From NCBI GenBank assembly GCA_963854735.1, contig OY978100.1:1240001-1304000 (forward strand): DNA of 64,000 bases, written 5' to 3'. Each line of letters starts with the position of its first letter. The first letter of the stretch is position 1. This document shows positions 45,646 to 56,163 of the stretch, one piece after another. The notes below the pieces were generated by a model that was given only the letters and a program-made list of their open reading frames with translations, was not told the origin of the DNA and made no database searches. The DNA comes from Marvania coccoides (taxonomy: Eukaryota; Chlorophyta; Trebouxiophyceae; Chlorellales; Chlorellaceae). A program made the translations under genes and the position numbers.

Positions 45646-48600
45646 ATGGAGGGAGACTTGTACGACGAGTTTGGCAACTACATCGGCCCGGAGCTCTCCG
45701 ACAGCGAAGAAGTGAGCTTGTTTTTCATTCAACCAGCTGCACATTTGATTGCAGTGTTCCTTGGGGGATGCAGCATGTGCCTTTTTCCCTCCATCCCTCC
45801 CCCATCTATTTGACCATTATTTCTCTCTTCTCTTTAAAAATTTATCGCCCGCAGGAGGAGCGCGAAGGGGCCCCCGCATTCGACCAAAATGGGGAAGCAG
45901 CGATGGAGGAGGACGGCGCAGAGGGGGCCGAAGACGAAGAGGAGGAGGAGATGGAAGAGGAGGTTCCCGGCAACGCCATAATTTTGCACGAAGATAAAAA
46001 GTATTACCCAACGGCGGAAGAGACCTACGGCGCTGGCACGGAGACGTTGGTGCAGGAGGAGGACGCGCAGCCGTTGGAGGTGCCCATTGTGGCCCCCGTG
46101 ATGCGCAAACAGATCGAGGTGGAGACCGACGCTAAAGCAGCGGTGCCCATTGCCTCCCCGGAGTTTCTGGCAGGGCTGCTGGCCACACCGGAGCTGGTGC
46201 GCAACGTGGCGGTGGTGGGGCACCTGCACCACGGAAAGACGGTGCTGATGGACATGCTGGTGCAGCAGACGCACGAGGTGCCGGGGGTGGAGGGCCGCGG
46301 CCCCGACAACCCGCTGAGGTTCACCGACACGCGGCTGGATGAGCAGCAGCGCGGCATTTCGCTCAAGGCAGTGCCTATGAGCCTGGTGCTGGAGGACGGG
46401 CGGGGGAAAAGCTACGCGGTGAACGCCATCGACTGCCCAGGGCACCCCAATTTTGAGGACGAGGTGGGCGCTGCCACGCGGCTGGCGGACGGGGCGCTGC
46501 TGGTGGTGGACGCGGTGGAGGGGGTGATGGTGGGGACGGAGCGTGCGGTGCGTGCGGCGGCGGCGGAAGGCCTGCGACTGAGCCTGGTCATCACTAAAGT
46601 GGACCGCCTGATCAACGAGCTCAAGCTGCCGCCGGCGGACGCGTACCACAAGCTGAAGCACACGGTGCAAGAGGTGAACGCGGTGGTGGCGGCGGCGTAC
46701 GGCGGTGACCCTGCGGCAGCGCTGGACCCGCTGAAGGGCAACGTGGCGTTTGCTGCCCCGCTGTACGGGTGGTGCTTCACGCTGCGGTCGTTCGCAGCGA
46801 TGTACGCGGCGCTGCACGAGGCGGCCATCGACCCGGCGCAGCTCGCGGCGCGGCTGTGGGGCGACGTGTGGTTCGATCCCTCCGACAGGACGTTCCGCAA
46901 AAAGGCCCCGCCGGGCGCCGGCGAGCGCACCTTCGTGCAGTTTGTGCTGGAGCCGCTGTACAAGATCCATTCGGTGGTGCTGGGGGAAGACGAAGACGCG
47001 GTGGGGGTGCTCGCGGAGGAGCTGGGCGTGGATTTGCCAGCCGCAGCCTACGGGTCTGACGTGAAACCGCTGCTGAAAACCTTCTTGTCGGCATTTTTCG
47101 GGCCGGCGTCGGGGCTGGTGGACATGGTGGTGGCGCACCTGCCATCTCCGCGCGCAGCTGCGGCTTCCAAGGTGTCTCGCTGCTACACCGGACCCCAGGA
47201 CGACGCATTTGCCGCCCGCATGAAAGACTGCGACCCCACAGGGCCGCTGGTGCTGTACGTCTGCAAGCTGCTGCCCAAGAGCGACTGTTCTGCTTTCGAC
47301 GCCTTGGCGCGCGTGATGGCGGGCACTGTGAAGCCAGGAGACCGCGTTCGAGTGCTGGGTGAGGCGTTCACGCCAGATGACGAGGAAGACAGCGCTGTGG
47401 CCACCGTCACCGCGGTCTGGGCATACCAGGCGCGGTACCGGGTGCCTCTACTCCGCGCGGTAGCCGGCGCGTGGGTCCTAGTGGAGGGTTTGGACGCCAC
47501 CATCAGCAAAACCGCCACCGTCGTTCCAGAGTTCACGGACGAGGAGGCGTACGTGATGCGCCCGCTGCGGCAGGGCGCGCGGCCGGTGGTGAAGATTGCC
47601 ACCGAGCCGCTGAACCCTGGGGAGCTGCCGAAGATGGTGGAGGGGCTGCGGCGGCTGGCCAAGTCGTACCCAGCGCTGCACACCAAGGTGGAGGAGAGCG
47701 GGGAGCACGCGATCTTCGGTACGGGGGAGCTGTACCTGGACTCGGCGATGAAGGACCTGCGGGAGGCGTACGCGGAGGTGGAAGTGAAGGTGGCAGACCC
47801 CGTTGTTACTTTTTGCGAGACGGTGGTGGAGAGCTCCAGCTTGAAGTGCTTCGCGGACTCGCAGAACCACAAGGTGCGGCTGACGATGGTGGCGGAGCCG
47901 CTGGACAAGGGACTGGCGGAAGACATCGAGGGTGGGGCAGTGGCACTGGACTGGCCGAGGAAAAAAGTGGCGGGCTTCTTCAAGGATAAGTACGAGTGGG
48001 ACGCGCTGGCAGCACGTGAGTTATTATTCCACATATATAGTACTAATATTACACCAAAAAATCGAGAGTGTTCGTGTGTTTCTCATGTTTTGTATGGTGT
48101 TTTTTCTGTAATAATTTTTGTTTAACATAATATGTATATAATTGAATTCTATGTTTCTTTGTCATTTTGCCCTGTTCTCTATATTTTTTTCTCGTCATTA
48201 TTTTCACCTTTCCCCCCTCCTAATCACTTCAAATATCCTTCAGGCTCGGTGTGGGCGTTTGGCCCGGACTCCTGCGGCCCCAACGCCCTGCTGGACGACA
48301 CCCTCCCAGGCGAGGTCGACAAAACCCTAGTGACCGCAATCCGCGAGTCGGTGGTGCAGGGCTTCCAGTGGGGGGCGCGAGAGGGGCCGCTGTGCGACGA
48401 GCCCATGCGCAACGTCAAGTTCAAGCTTACCGACGCCGTGATCCCGGAGCGACCGCACGAGCGCGGCGGGGGGCAAGTCATTCCCACCGCCCGGCGCGTC
48501 TGCCTGTCCTCCTTCCTCATGGCCACCCCTCGCCTGATGGAGCCGGTCTTCTACGTTGAGATTCAGACCCCCGCCGACTGCATCTCTGCCATCTACACCG

Positions 48601-48974
48601 TGCTGGCCAAGCGCAGGGGCCACGTCACCGCCGACGTGCCCAAGCCCGGCACCCCCATCTTCGTCGTGAAAGCGTACCTGCCCGTGATGGAGTCGTTTGG
48701 CTTCGAGACTGACCTCAGGTACCACACACAGGGCCAGGCCTTCTGCCTGTCGGTGTTTGACCACTGGCAGGTGGTGCCGGGCGACCCGCTGGACAAGGGC
48801 ATCGTGCTGCGCCCGCTGGAGCCGGCGCCGCAGCAGGCGCTGGCCCGCGACTTCATGGTGAAGACACGGCGGCGCAAGGGCATGACTGACGACGTGTCGG
48901 TTTCTAAGTTCTTTGACGACCCCATGCTGAAGTCGCTGGCGGAGCAGGACGTAGAGATGAACAACATTCTGTGA
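45646..48974 (+). CDS. SNU114: U5 snRNP GTPase SNU114 / EFTUD2
   Basis: The EF-2-like GTPase of the U5 snRNP, which controls U4/U6 unwinding by Brr2. Three exons, 45646-45711, 45855-48015 and 48244-48974, give 985 aa. It begins [22 protein letters not shown], as in the family, then an acidic stretch and [16 protein letters not shown]1 is GHLHHGKT, the G3 element is DCPGHPNF (usually DTPGH), and the G4 element reads [19 protein letters not shown] (usually NKID or NKVD). Domains II-V follow, with [19 protein letters not shown] and [20 protein letters not shown]. The C-terminus has [15 protein letters not shown] and [20 protein letters not shown]. All five EF-2-like domains are present. A TGTAA lies 137 nt after the stop. 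Confidence 0.97.
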
Positions 48975-49057
48975 AAAAAATAAAAGGAAGCGCTCTCGCT
49001 CGCTGGTGCTTTGTGATAATTCTAAGAAACTCTCCTTTATATCCTATAAGACTTCTT

Positions 49058-49088
49058 GACTTGGTTTGGTTTGGTTTGGTTTGGTTTT
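49058..49088. repeat. TTGGT pentanucleotide microsatellite
   Basis: About five to six tandem TTGGT units followed by TTTTC runs in the SNU114 3' region. A plain low-copy tandem repeat. Confidence 0.8.
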
Positions 49089-49110
49089 CTTTTTCTTCTC
49101 ATAATTTGGG

Positions 49111-49115
49111 TGTAA
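49111..49115 (+). promoter_or_regulatory. putative TGTAA poly(A) signal of SNU114
   Basis: Located 137 nt after the stop codon at 48974, beyond the TTGGT microsatellite. Confidence 0.45.
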
Positions 49116-49226
49116 CAAGGTGAAATTTTTAAAACAGAAACAAAGAAGGGGCTCTACCTAAAGAAGCAAAGAAAAACAAGCACAGACGAGAAATTTTTGG
49201 TCAACAGTCATTCACTGCTGCAGCAA

Positions 49227-49743
49227 TCACTGCCCAGCAGCCTTGACCTCCTCTTCATTTGGGTTGAAGCCCATGAGCCTGCCGCCGGAGTTCTGATAGG
49301 CCAGCATGAAGCCCGCCATTGCGCCCATGATTGTGGCCATGCCGGCGGAAGGGCGGTTCATGGCGCCAGAGATCCGCTGGAAAGCAGGGCTTGAATTGCC
49401 GCCTGGGTGTGTAAAAAATGAAGGTGGGAAGGAGTGAGACTATATGCTGAGATTGAAGGGAGAGGGGTGAGTTTTGGCTGCCGACGCAGGAAGCTATTCA
49501 GAAGGGAAAATGGCCAAGTTTCCGCACCTGCTGCGTATCCGAGGGGGTAGCTGATCGCTGTGACGGCCCCCACAATCCCCCAGTCTTTCAGATTGAAATT
49601 TCCCACTGCAAACAAAGTGAATTGAGGAATGAGAATTACAATTTTTCTCCTGACGGGGAAATGCAGCCAACTATACCTGTCTGCCAAAAGCTTGGTGCTC
49701 TATTTACGACAGGGTATGCGGGGTCATCAAGGATTTTACCCAT
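49227..49743 (-). CDS. complex I 20.9 kDa-type subunit (NUXM, plant/fungal type)
   Basis: An accessory membrane subunit of mitochondrial NADH dehydrogenase, as in plant At4g16450 and fungal NUXM. Three exons, 49743-49677, 49605-49528 and 49402-49227 (phases 1 and 1), give 106 aa. The protein begins MGKILDDPAYPVVNRAPSFW, continues with VGNFNLKDWGIVGAVTAISY and a first hydrophobic helix, and ends with a second helix and MLAYQNSGGRLMGFNPNEEE. The start PxYPVVxRxP and the end QNSxGRLMGFxPN match the family closely. The first intron, 71 nt, is the shortest I could place in the window. Confidence 0.9.
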
Positions 49744-49976
49744 CGCGTTCTACAGAGGTCTGCCACAAATTATATTTTTAATCGAAAAATTTGCGAAGGG
49801 TTCGCGCTGTGAGGAGCCTAGCGGTGTTCAAGAGCTCTCAGCGTCATGCAAACAATACAATTAAAAAGTACTCGGTCGAGATCATTACACGGGGAGTGAT
49901 GGTGATTTTCCGAGCCATGCTGAGGCTTTGCCCCAGCACTCCATTTTTTCGAGTGTTCGTGTTTAGAGTCGGATTT

Positions 49977-51238
49977 TTACATGGCTTTGGTCTTACTGGG
50001 ATCCACCTCCCCTGGCGGCAGGCCCCCCACCTGCCCAGTCTCAGGCAGCAGCGTTTCCCTCAGCTCTCGCCGCCGCCGCCGGATTTCTTCAAGCACCGTC
50101 GATCCCTTGGCCAACACCCTCAGCTGCCGAGCCAACAGCATCGCCACCCCGATGCCAGCCGACATGGACAGCATGAGCGAAACAGACCACGCCCCCAGCT
50201 CAAAGGGCGCGAAAATGAGCCACCGCAGCGAAAACGTCAGCGCATGGAGGAGAGCACCGTGCTGGGCAGGGCGATGCCACATTGCCAAAGTGTGGTGCGC
50301 AATCTCGGGCCAGCGGCGGCACCCCATGGCCACGCTCACCCCGAGCGAAATCCCGCACGCGAGCAGCAGTAGCTTCAAAAACCTGTGCACAGAGAGCAGC
50401 GGAGAGAAGAACATGGGGAATGGGTGGGGTCAAATGATATCAGTTACTCTCTATTTATTGCAGTATTTCAATACAACCAAGGGGTTCTTTAACTGGCTTC
50501 TCATCCGGGGGAAACCCCTTGAATTTACCTCAGGAATGGCGCTGTGTTGCCGGCGCCCACACACCGGTTAGCCGTCCACACGCAGTGATGGTCCAATCTA
50601 TCCACGCACTCCCCACACCTGCGGCAGTGGTGCGCCGTAGGGTTCTTCGGGGCCCCGCACGGCTGGCACCACCGCCAGTCCTCGCAGGCTCGCTCCAAGC
50701 TTTGAGACTGCGAAGACGAAACCGGCAGCGGTGGCACTGGTCCTGGATGCCGCGAGAGGACCGCCAGGTAGCTGAACACGATGGATGCATACAGTGCAAT
50801 CGCCCCCAGCTGCGCCAGGGGCAGCAGCGGGGCCAGCGCTGTTTGGTTTGCAGCGATGGGAAGGGTGACGGCAACAGCGGTGACGGCGACAACAGTGCAC
50901 AGCGAGAGAACCGCTGCAGCCATGCCATACCCCAGGATTTGGTGCTCTATAGGCCGGCCATTTTTTTCCCCGCTTTTACTGCTGCTGGTGGCATGTTCAA
51001 GCGGCCCAAGAGGGGTTTCTTCTATGAGGGCGTGACAGCGAGTGCACTTGATGATGGGCACGCTGACACCGTGGAATGTCGGCACCCTATTTTCTTGGGC
51101 ACATGCCCAGCAGCGCACCGACGCTGCCCCCTCTTCTTCTCCTCTGGGAGCCAGCGTCTCCCTTAAATTTGGAATTATTGTGTCCAAGCTATCGAGGGTT
51201 CTTCGGCGCTCAGACGTCATGTTCGGGGATTGGGTCAT
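49977..51238 (-). CDS. DHHC-type protein S-acyltransferase
   Basis: Palmitoylates Cys residues of membrane-associated proteins. Two exons, 51238-50529 and 50382-49977, give 371 aa; the intron splits the Arg codon after APFL. The catalytic DHHC is at residues 216-219 in the Cys-rich domain (WCQPCGAPKNPTAHHCRRCG, then ECVDRLDHHCVWTANRCVGA). Two hydrophobic helices precede it (VLSLCTVVAVTAVAVTLPIA and a second) and two follow. A short Cys-rich segment before helix 1 (VRCWACAQEN...IIKCTRCHAL) could form an extra zinc site, which is not standard for the family. A minus-strand TGTAA overlaps the stop, and another lies at 49885-49889. Confidence 0.9.
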
Positions 51239-51585
51239 TAATTATACATTGTTAAGTGCGCCAGTGCGCTGGATCTCGCAAAATCAAATTTAAAAATTAT
51301 ATGCAAGCGCGCCAAAATACATTTAAGAAAGGCGGCCGTAAACGGGAAAAACGCACTTACTGCGGCTCCTCGCCCGCCCACGTCCTCAAAAATCAGGTCT
51401 GGTCATCCCTGTTACTGCCATCACCGGCTTAATTTGTTTCAGAGATACCTACCTCAAAGGTAAAAAAGCATCACAAGAAATGAACACTTGGAATTTGTTT
51501 TTATCGAATCCATAAATGTATGCATATCCTTAGAAAATCATTCCCAGACTCAAACCACCATTGCCGTTGATACCCGCAGATAAAA
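51239..51585. promoter_or_regulatory. intergenic region, DHHC gene (-) and ribosomal P1 (+)
   Basis: 347 bp between divergent start codons; AT-rich. No core element identified. Confidence 0.35.
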
Positions 51586-52015
51586 ATGGCCAACTCCGAG
51601 CTCGCTTGCGTCTACGCAACTCTCATCCTCCACGACGATGGTGTGGACATCACCGTGAGTAAAATATACGGGGCGAATATTCGCGGCACTGAATACCGCG
51701 TGAGGCGCTCACTCTTGAACTCAATTTCAATTTTAATCACCATCAATGTTCTCTACGCAGGCTGAGAACATCAGCGCGCTGGTGAAGGCCGCTGGTGTGG
51801 AGGTTGAGCCCTACTGGCCCGCTCTGTTCGCCACGCTGGCGGCGAAGAAGTCCATTGAGGACTTCATCCTCAATGTTGGTGCTGGCGGCGGCGGTGCCGT
51901 GGCTGCTGGCGGCGACGGCGGTGCCGCCGGCGGCGCTGCCGCTGAGGCCCCCAAGGAGGAGGAGAAGGTTGAGGAGGAGGAGGACGCCGACATGGGCTTC
52001 TCCCTGTTCGATTAG
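51586..52015 (+). CDS. RPP1: 60S acidic ribosomal protein P1
   Basis: Stalk protein of the large cytosolic ribosomal subunit; with P2 and P0 it recruits translational GTPases. Two exons, 51586-51654 and 51761-52015, join in phase 0 (107 aa). It begins MANSELACVYATLILHDDGV, continues AENISALVKAAGVEVEPYWP, and has an Ala/Gly-rich hinge encoded by GC-rich repeats. The C-terminus ends with the universal DADMGFSLFD tail. A TGTAA lies 67 nt after the stop. Confidence 0.97.
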
Positions 52016-52398
52016 ATTTTTCGAATTCGAGTTCCGATGCCCTTGCTTGACTTTCTGACATGTATGGCGCTCAGCTGGTGATGTAAAACTCATCCCATGG
52101 AAAATAGAAGAGTTTAGAAAAGAAAAAGAGCAGGGGTATGGGGTGCAGGGCTTGCCACCTGGGCCTGAACATTTCTTGAAGCAGCACTGCTGTGCGGCAC
52201 GGCAGCTGTCGATTCATTCATTTTACATCAAAGAGCAGTTCATTGCAGCCAATACAGCTTTCATTCAAATTGGTGTTAAAAATAAAGTTATAGAAGCGGG
52301 AAAGATAGGATGGAATACAATAATACAATGATGAAGACAAGAGTGAAGGACGCTGGCAGCATGGGCAGCTAAAAGTTTCCTCTCGCAAGCTCAGAAAC
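52016..52398. other. 3' intergenic region between P1 and uncoupling carrier
   Basis: 383 bp between converging stop codons. TGTAA at 52082-52086 (+) and TTACA at 52223-52227 (minus-strand TGTAA) could serve P1 and the carrier respectively. No gene is visible. Confidence 0.45.
52082..52086 (+). promoter_or_regulatory. putative TGTAA poly(A) signal of ribosomal protein P1
   Basis: Located 67 nt after the P1 stop codon at 52015. Confidence 0.5.
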
Positions 52399-54027
52399 TC
52401 AGTTGCGGGCTCCAGGCATCTGCTTCTTGACCTGCAACAGTTGAACATGGCGAAGTGAGCATAGCGAGGAGAGAACGACAGGTTGGTATTTGAATGTAGG
52501 AAAAAGAAAAAAAACGTTTTTTACTCCTTTCTTTTCGCACCTGTTCCAAAGTCAGGAACATGATTGTGTTCCATGTCTGGAAAGGGGAAGGGAAGAGAGA
52601 AGAACGGCGTTAGATTTACGTGTAATTCAAAGGAGGAGGTTTGGGAGTAAAATCGAGATAAGAAGCGAGTCGTACCCCCTGCAAGAAAGGGAAGAAGGAA
52701 GAATGATGGGATATCGTCAGTAACGTATCGCAAAATTCAAGGTTCACAAAGTAAATCAATGCAATTCAAATCATAGCCCTGCCGGCCTGCAAAAGCCTTG
52801 GAACTTCACTACTCAAAGCCCTCTTCCATCCCACTCACCAGCCTTGCGAAGTTGGGGCCAAAGCCGTTGTAGAACGCCAATATTCCGTCGGCCTTGAATG
52901 TCTTCACAAACGCGTCTGCCATGCCGCTGTACACTCCAGGCGCTGCGCCCATCATCCTGCTTTTCACCACATCCACGGGGGACCCAACGCACACCGCCAC
53001 GAAGCCCGCGCCCAGCCCTGAAGCTAGGTGGCAGTAGATGTTATCCTGAAAAAACCCGCTCCCCAGCAGCGTCTCTTTGATCTGGTCGTAAGACGCCAGC
53101 TCGGCTGCGTTGATGAGAGCGTTGCGCGCGATGTTGGGGCCCAGCCCCGTCCACAGCGCCCCCAGCCCCTCTTGCCTGATGATGATGCCGTAAGCGCCGA
53201 ACGCTGATGGATACTTTTTGGGCACGCCAGGGGGCAGGCGGCCCTCTGACTGCATCCGCACCTTCACCAGATCAGTAGGGCTGGCAACAGTGATGCCGAT
53301 GGCGCCCGACAGCAGCCCTGCCGCGATTTTGACGCCGATACCGTCGCCGCCGGCAACGCCTGCCACCGCCTGCTTGACAGGTTCGTACAGACCGATGCGC
53401 AGGCCGCCATAGATGACCTGGCGCTGGAGGCCGGGGCCCAGTCCCTTCCACAGCGAGCCGGCGCCCTCTTCCTTGGCCACAGTCATGCATGTTCCCACCA
53501 GGCCCCTGTAAAAACACATTTTTGAACGTGGTTGAGAATATAAAACAATGGGGGTAGGATAATAACAGGGGGAAATAATATATCTATTATTATAGAATTA
53601 TGTGGTTTGGATTCGAGATGTAAATGGAATGGATATTTATTGATAGATAAGAGAAAGCAACGGTTGGTGGTAGTGGCGGTGGCGGAGGGTCCTGAAACAC
53701 CAAACTCACTTGTACTTGGGCGCCGCTGACTTGGGCTGCAGTTGAAGCCTGACCTTGGCCGTGTCCAGCGGAAGGCTCATGATCTGCGGGGGTCCAGGAG
53801 AAGCGTGGGTGAGAGATCAATCCACAAGGAGGTTGTAGGGTTTGGATGAAACTGTGGGAGGCCACATTCCCCACGATCGCGATGATTTGTTGTTCTTGAT
53901 GAGTAAGATGCTTCGCTGGGCCTGCAGCTAGGCACGCAGCCCCACTAACCTCGGCGGTGCAGGCAGCTATGGCCGATGATACAAAAGTTTGCGCAAATGG
54001 CAGCTGGATTCCTGACGCGGGCGCCAT
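52399..54027 (-). CDS. mitochondrial carrier, uncoupling protein (UCP/PUMP) type
   Basis: Inner mitochondrial membrane transporter of the SLC25 family. Five exons, 54027-53950, 53783-53710, 53505-52839, 52576-52541 and 52431-52399, with matching phases, give 295 aa, the usual carrier length. Three repeats each carry a Px[DE]xx[KR] signature: SLPLDTAKVRLQL, SPTDLVKVRMQSEGR and SPVDVVKSRMMGAA. The N-terminus (PFAQTFVSSAIAACTAE) and the end (TWNTIMFLTLEQVKKQM) match plant UCP. The fourth exon is only 36 nt and the fifth codes for ten residues; both are easily missed. The first intron begins with GTTAGT, an unusual but acceptable donor. The transported ion or anion is not decided. Confidence 0.9.
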
Positions 54028-54227
54028 GATGAAGAGATCTGAGGGTGCAGATTTTCAATTAAATGAATAAAGTTCGGTGTATGCTACCGAGGACTGGCAA
54101 ATCGATTGAAAAAGGGTTACATCGTGCTGCGCTGCGTTCCTTGACTGCAGTTCTTGCACGAGAAAACAAAAACCTTAACGGCCTGGATTGCATTTAAAAA
54201 ATAGAGTGAAACGTAGAGAAGTGGGTC
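54028..54227. promoter_or_regulatory. intergenic region, carrier (-) and UBA-UBX gene (+)
   Basis: 200 bp between divergent start codons. AT-rich with no motif identified. Confidence 0.3.
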
Positions 54228-55672
54228 ATGGCGGACCCCGACCTCGTTGCGCAGTTTGCTGCCGTAACAGGAGCTGCCGATCATATAGCAGAACACATCT
54301 TGGAAGCGCACGGATGGAACCTAGAGTCCAGCGTGAACTGGTACTTGGAAAGTGGCGGAGTGGGTCACGGCACCCAAGATCCCATGGCGGCCTCGCCTCC
54401 GCGCCAGCAGCAGCGCCCGCCGCTCACCGCCAACGCTGGACAAGTTCCCCGCAGCTCTCCCATCGAGGCAAGAGCTTTTAATCTCTCCACACAGTCAAAA
54501 TCAACAACACTCTACTTTTTACCTGCCTGCCCATTACATCCATCAACCTATTTTCACATTGTTTCCGTTGCATTTTTTCCAGGTTTTGGACGAGGATGAC
54601 GAGGATACCGCAGACATTCGTGCCATGGCAGCAAGCCTGGGGCGTCAGCCTGCCCGGCGCCACGTCGAAGACATCGTTGACGACGACTGGATGCCAGGGG
54701 GCTCAGACGGGGAAGGAGCGGCGGCGGCAGCAGCAGCAGGCGGCCGCCCCCGCGGCAGGGGCCCCCGCGGGTTTGGAGACGCCGCGGGACCTTCCGCAGC
54801 AGCAGTGGAGGTGGTTGACATGGTTGGGGGGGAAGATGAGGTGGAGGCGCCGCCTGTGCTGCCTGACGATGTGGACATGGAGGAACAGCGCATGCTGCTG
54901 GCGGCGATGACGGGGGAGGCCTACCAGGGGCGCATCCCCGACTTTGACAACGACCCTAGGTACCGGGCAGCGCCGCTGTCGCCAGGTGCGCGCTCACGGG
55001 AAGCGCTGCGCCAGGAGCAGGACGCAGCGTATCACGAATCGCTGGCGTCGGACCGACGGAAGGCGGAGGCGGCGGAGCGCGCGGAGAGGGAGGCGCGGGA
55101 GGCCGCGGAGGCGGCGCGGCGCGAAGTGGAGCGGGTGCGTCGGGAAGCGGCAGAGGCGGCGGCAAAGCTGCAGCGGACGCTGACGCACAAGGAGGCCTCG
55201 CTGCCGGAGGAGCCGCCGGCGGGGGATGCGGACGCGGTGCAGCTGGTGGTGCGGATGCCTGGGGGCGGCAGGCTGAGCCGGCGGTTCCGCCAAGGCGACC
55301 GATTAAGGGTGAGAAATATATTTTATTATTATTTTACTGATTATAAATTCGACGAGCACTTCTAACTGGTTTTTCCAGCATAACTTCGTTCACGGAGGTG
55401 TTGTTCTCCTTTATCTACTGACTACCAAAATCTGATATGTATACTGCAATCTGACGGTTATTGCCGTTCTCCTCTCTCTCTCGCTCTCTCTTCTGCAGTC
55501 CATCTTCGACTTTGTGGATGTATCTGGGCGGGGCTCTGAGGTGGAGCCAGGCAGCTACAACCTGGTGTCGCAGTTTCCTCGGCGGGTGTTTGAGGAGGGC
55601 GGCGGCGACCGCACGCTTGCTGATGCCAACCTGGGGCACAAACAGGAGGCGCTGTTCATAGAAATGAAGTAG
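54228..55672 (+). CDS. UBA-UBX domain protein (Cdc48/p97 adaptor)
   Basis: An adaptor that links ubiquitinated clients to Cdc48. Three exons, 54228-54467, 54583-55308 and 55499-55672, all phase 0, give 379 aa. The first intron starts with GC (ATCGAG|GCAAGA). The UBA-like domain fills about residues 1-45 (LVAQFAAVTGAADHIAEHIL, then HGWNLESSVNWYL). A low-complexity acidic middle (residues about 80-210) is followed by a Glu/Arg/Ala coiled coil at about 235-285. The UBX domain begins at about 303 (DAVQLVVRMPGGGRLSRRFR) and continues over the last intron (SIFDFVDVSGRGSEVEPGSY) to YNLVSQFPRRVF. The UBX FPR loop is present. There is no UAS or membrane segment. A TGTAA lies 50 nt after the stop. Confidence 0.9.
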
Positions 55673-55721
55673 AAGAGGTGGCATGAGACATAGATGTGCT
55701 TGATGACACTGACGGGGGGTT

Positions 55722-55726
55722 TGTAA
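55722..55726 (+). promoter_or_regulatory. putative TGTAA poly(A) signal of the UBA-UBX gene
   Basis: Located 50 nt after the stop codon at 55672. Confidence 0.5.
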
Positions 55727-56048
55727 AGGTATCCTCGAAAGGAATGGGACTTGAGTGGTAAATTCCCAGACCCACTCTGCACCGCACGGTCTCCCAAGGG
55801 CACTCCCCCAAGGGCAGATCGAACGCCATAGTTTCTGGCCTGGCTTTATAATATGCTGAGTTAGGGTATTATGTGCGGGTGAGCTGGCGACAGGTCGGGT
55901 CCGGGAAGTCTCAAATCGGTGGAGACGGGGGGAAATAGAATAAAATAAAAGGGGGAAGGGTGTGTGGATGGCGTGCTCAGGTGAGAACGGGGTCTTGTAG
56001 ACCATGCGGGGGCGTTTGGAATGTGTGTTAAACACTGTACAGAGTACA

Positions 56049-56090
56049 GAAAAAAAAGAAAGAAAGAAAGAAAAAAAAAAGAGAAAAAGG
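56049..56090. repeat. AAAG-rich microsatellite
   Basis: A purine tract with about four AAAG units flanked by A runs on the plus strand, in the spacer between two stop codons. Confidence 0.75.
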
Positions 56091-56132
56091 ACCTTTGTCC
56101 ACGTGATGACCTTTTTTGTACAGCTAGAAACT

Positions 56133-56137
56133 TTACA
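56133..56137 (-). promoter_or_regulatory. putative TGTAA poly(A) signal of VPS8
   Basis: Plus-strand TTACA, read as TGTAA on the minus strand, 27 nt beyond the VPS8 stop codon. Confidence 0.5.
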
Positions 56138-56163
56138 GATAATCCAATATCGCCCCTCCTTCG

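Larger units (their letters stand above)
48975..49226. other. 3' intergenic region between SNU114 and NUXM
   Basis: 252 bp between converging stop codons. It contains a (TTGGT)n microsatellite at about 49058-49088 and the putative SNU114 poly(A) signal at 49111-49115. Confidence 0.5.
55673..56163. other. 3' intergenic region between UBX gene and VPS8
   Basis: About 490 bp between converging stop codons. It contains an AAAG-type microsatellite at 56049-56090, a putative UBX-gene poly(A) signal at 55722-55726 and a VPS8 one at 56133-56137. A 58-codon minus-strand ORF begins at about 55829, but it overlaps the UBX stop and resembles nothing known. Confidence 0.45.

Noticed and set aside
45834..47138. 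434-codon minus-strand ORF opposite SNU114
   Set aside because: His/Arg/Gln-rich antisense shadow of a highly conserved gene.
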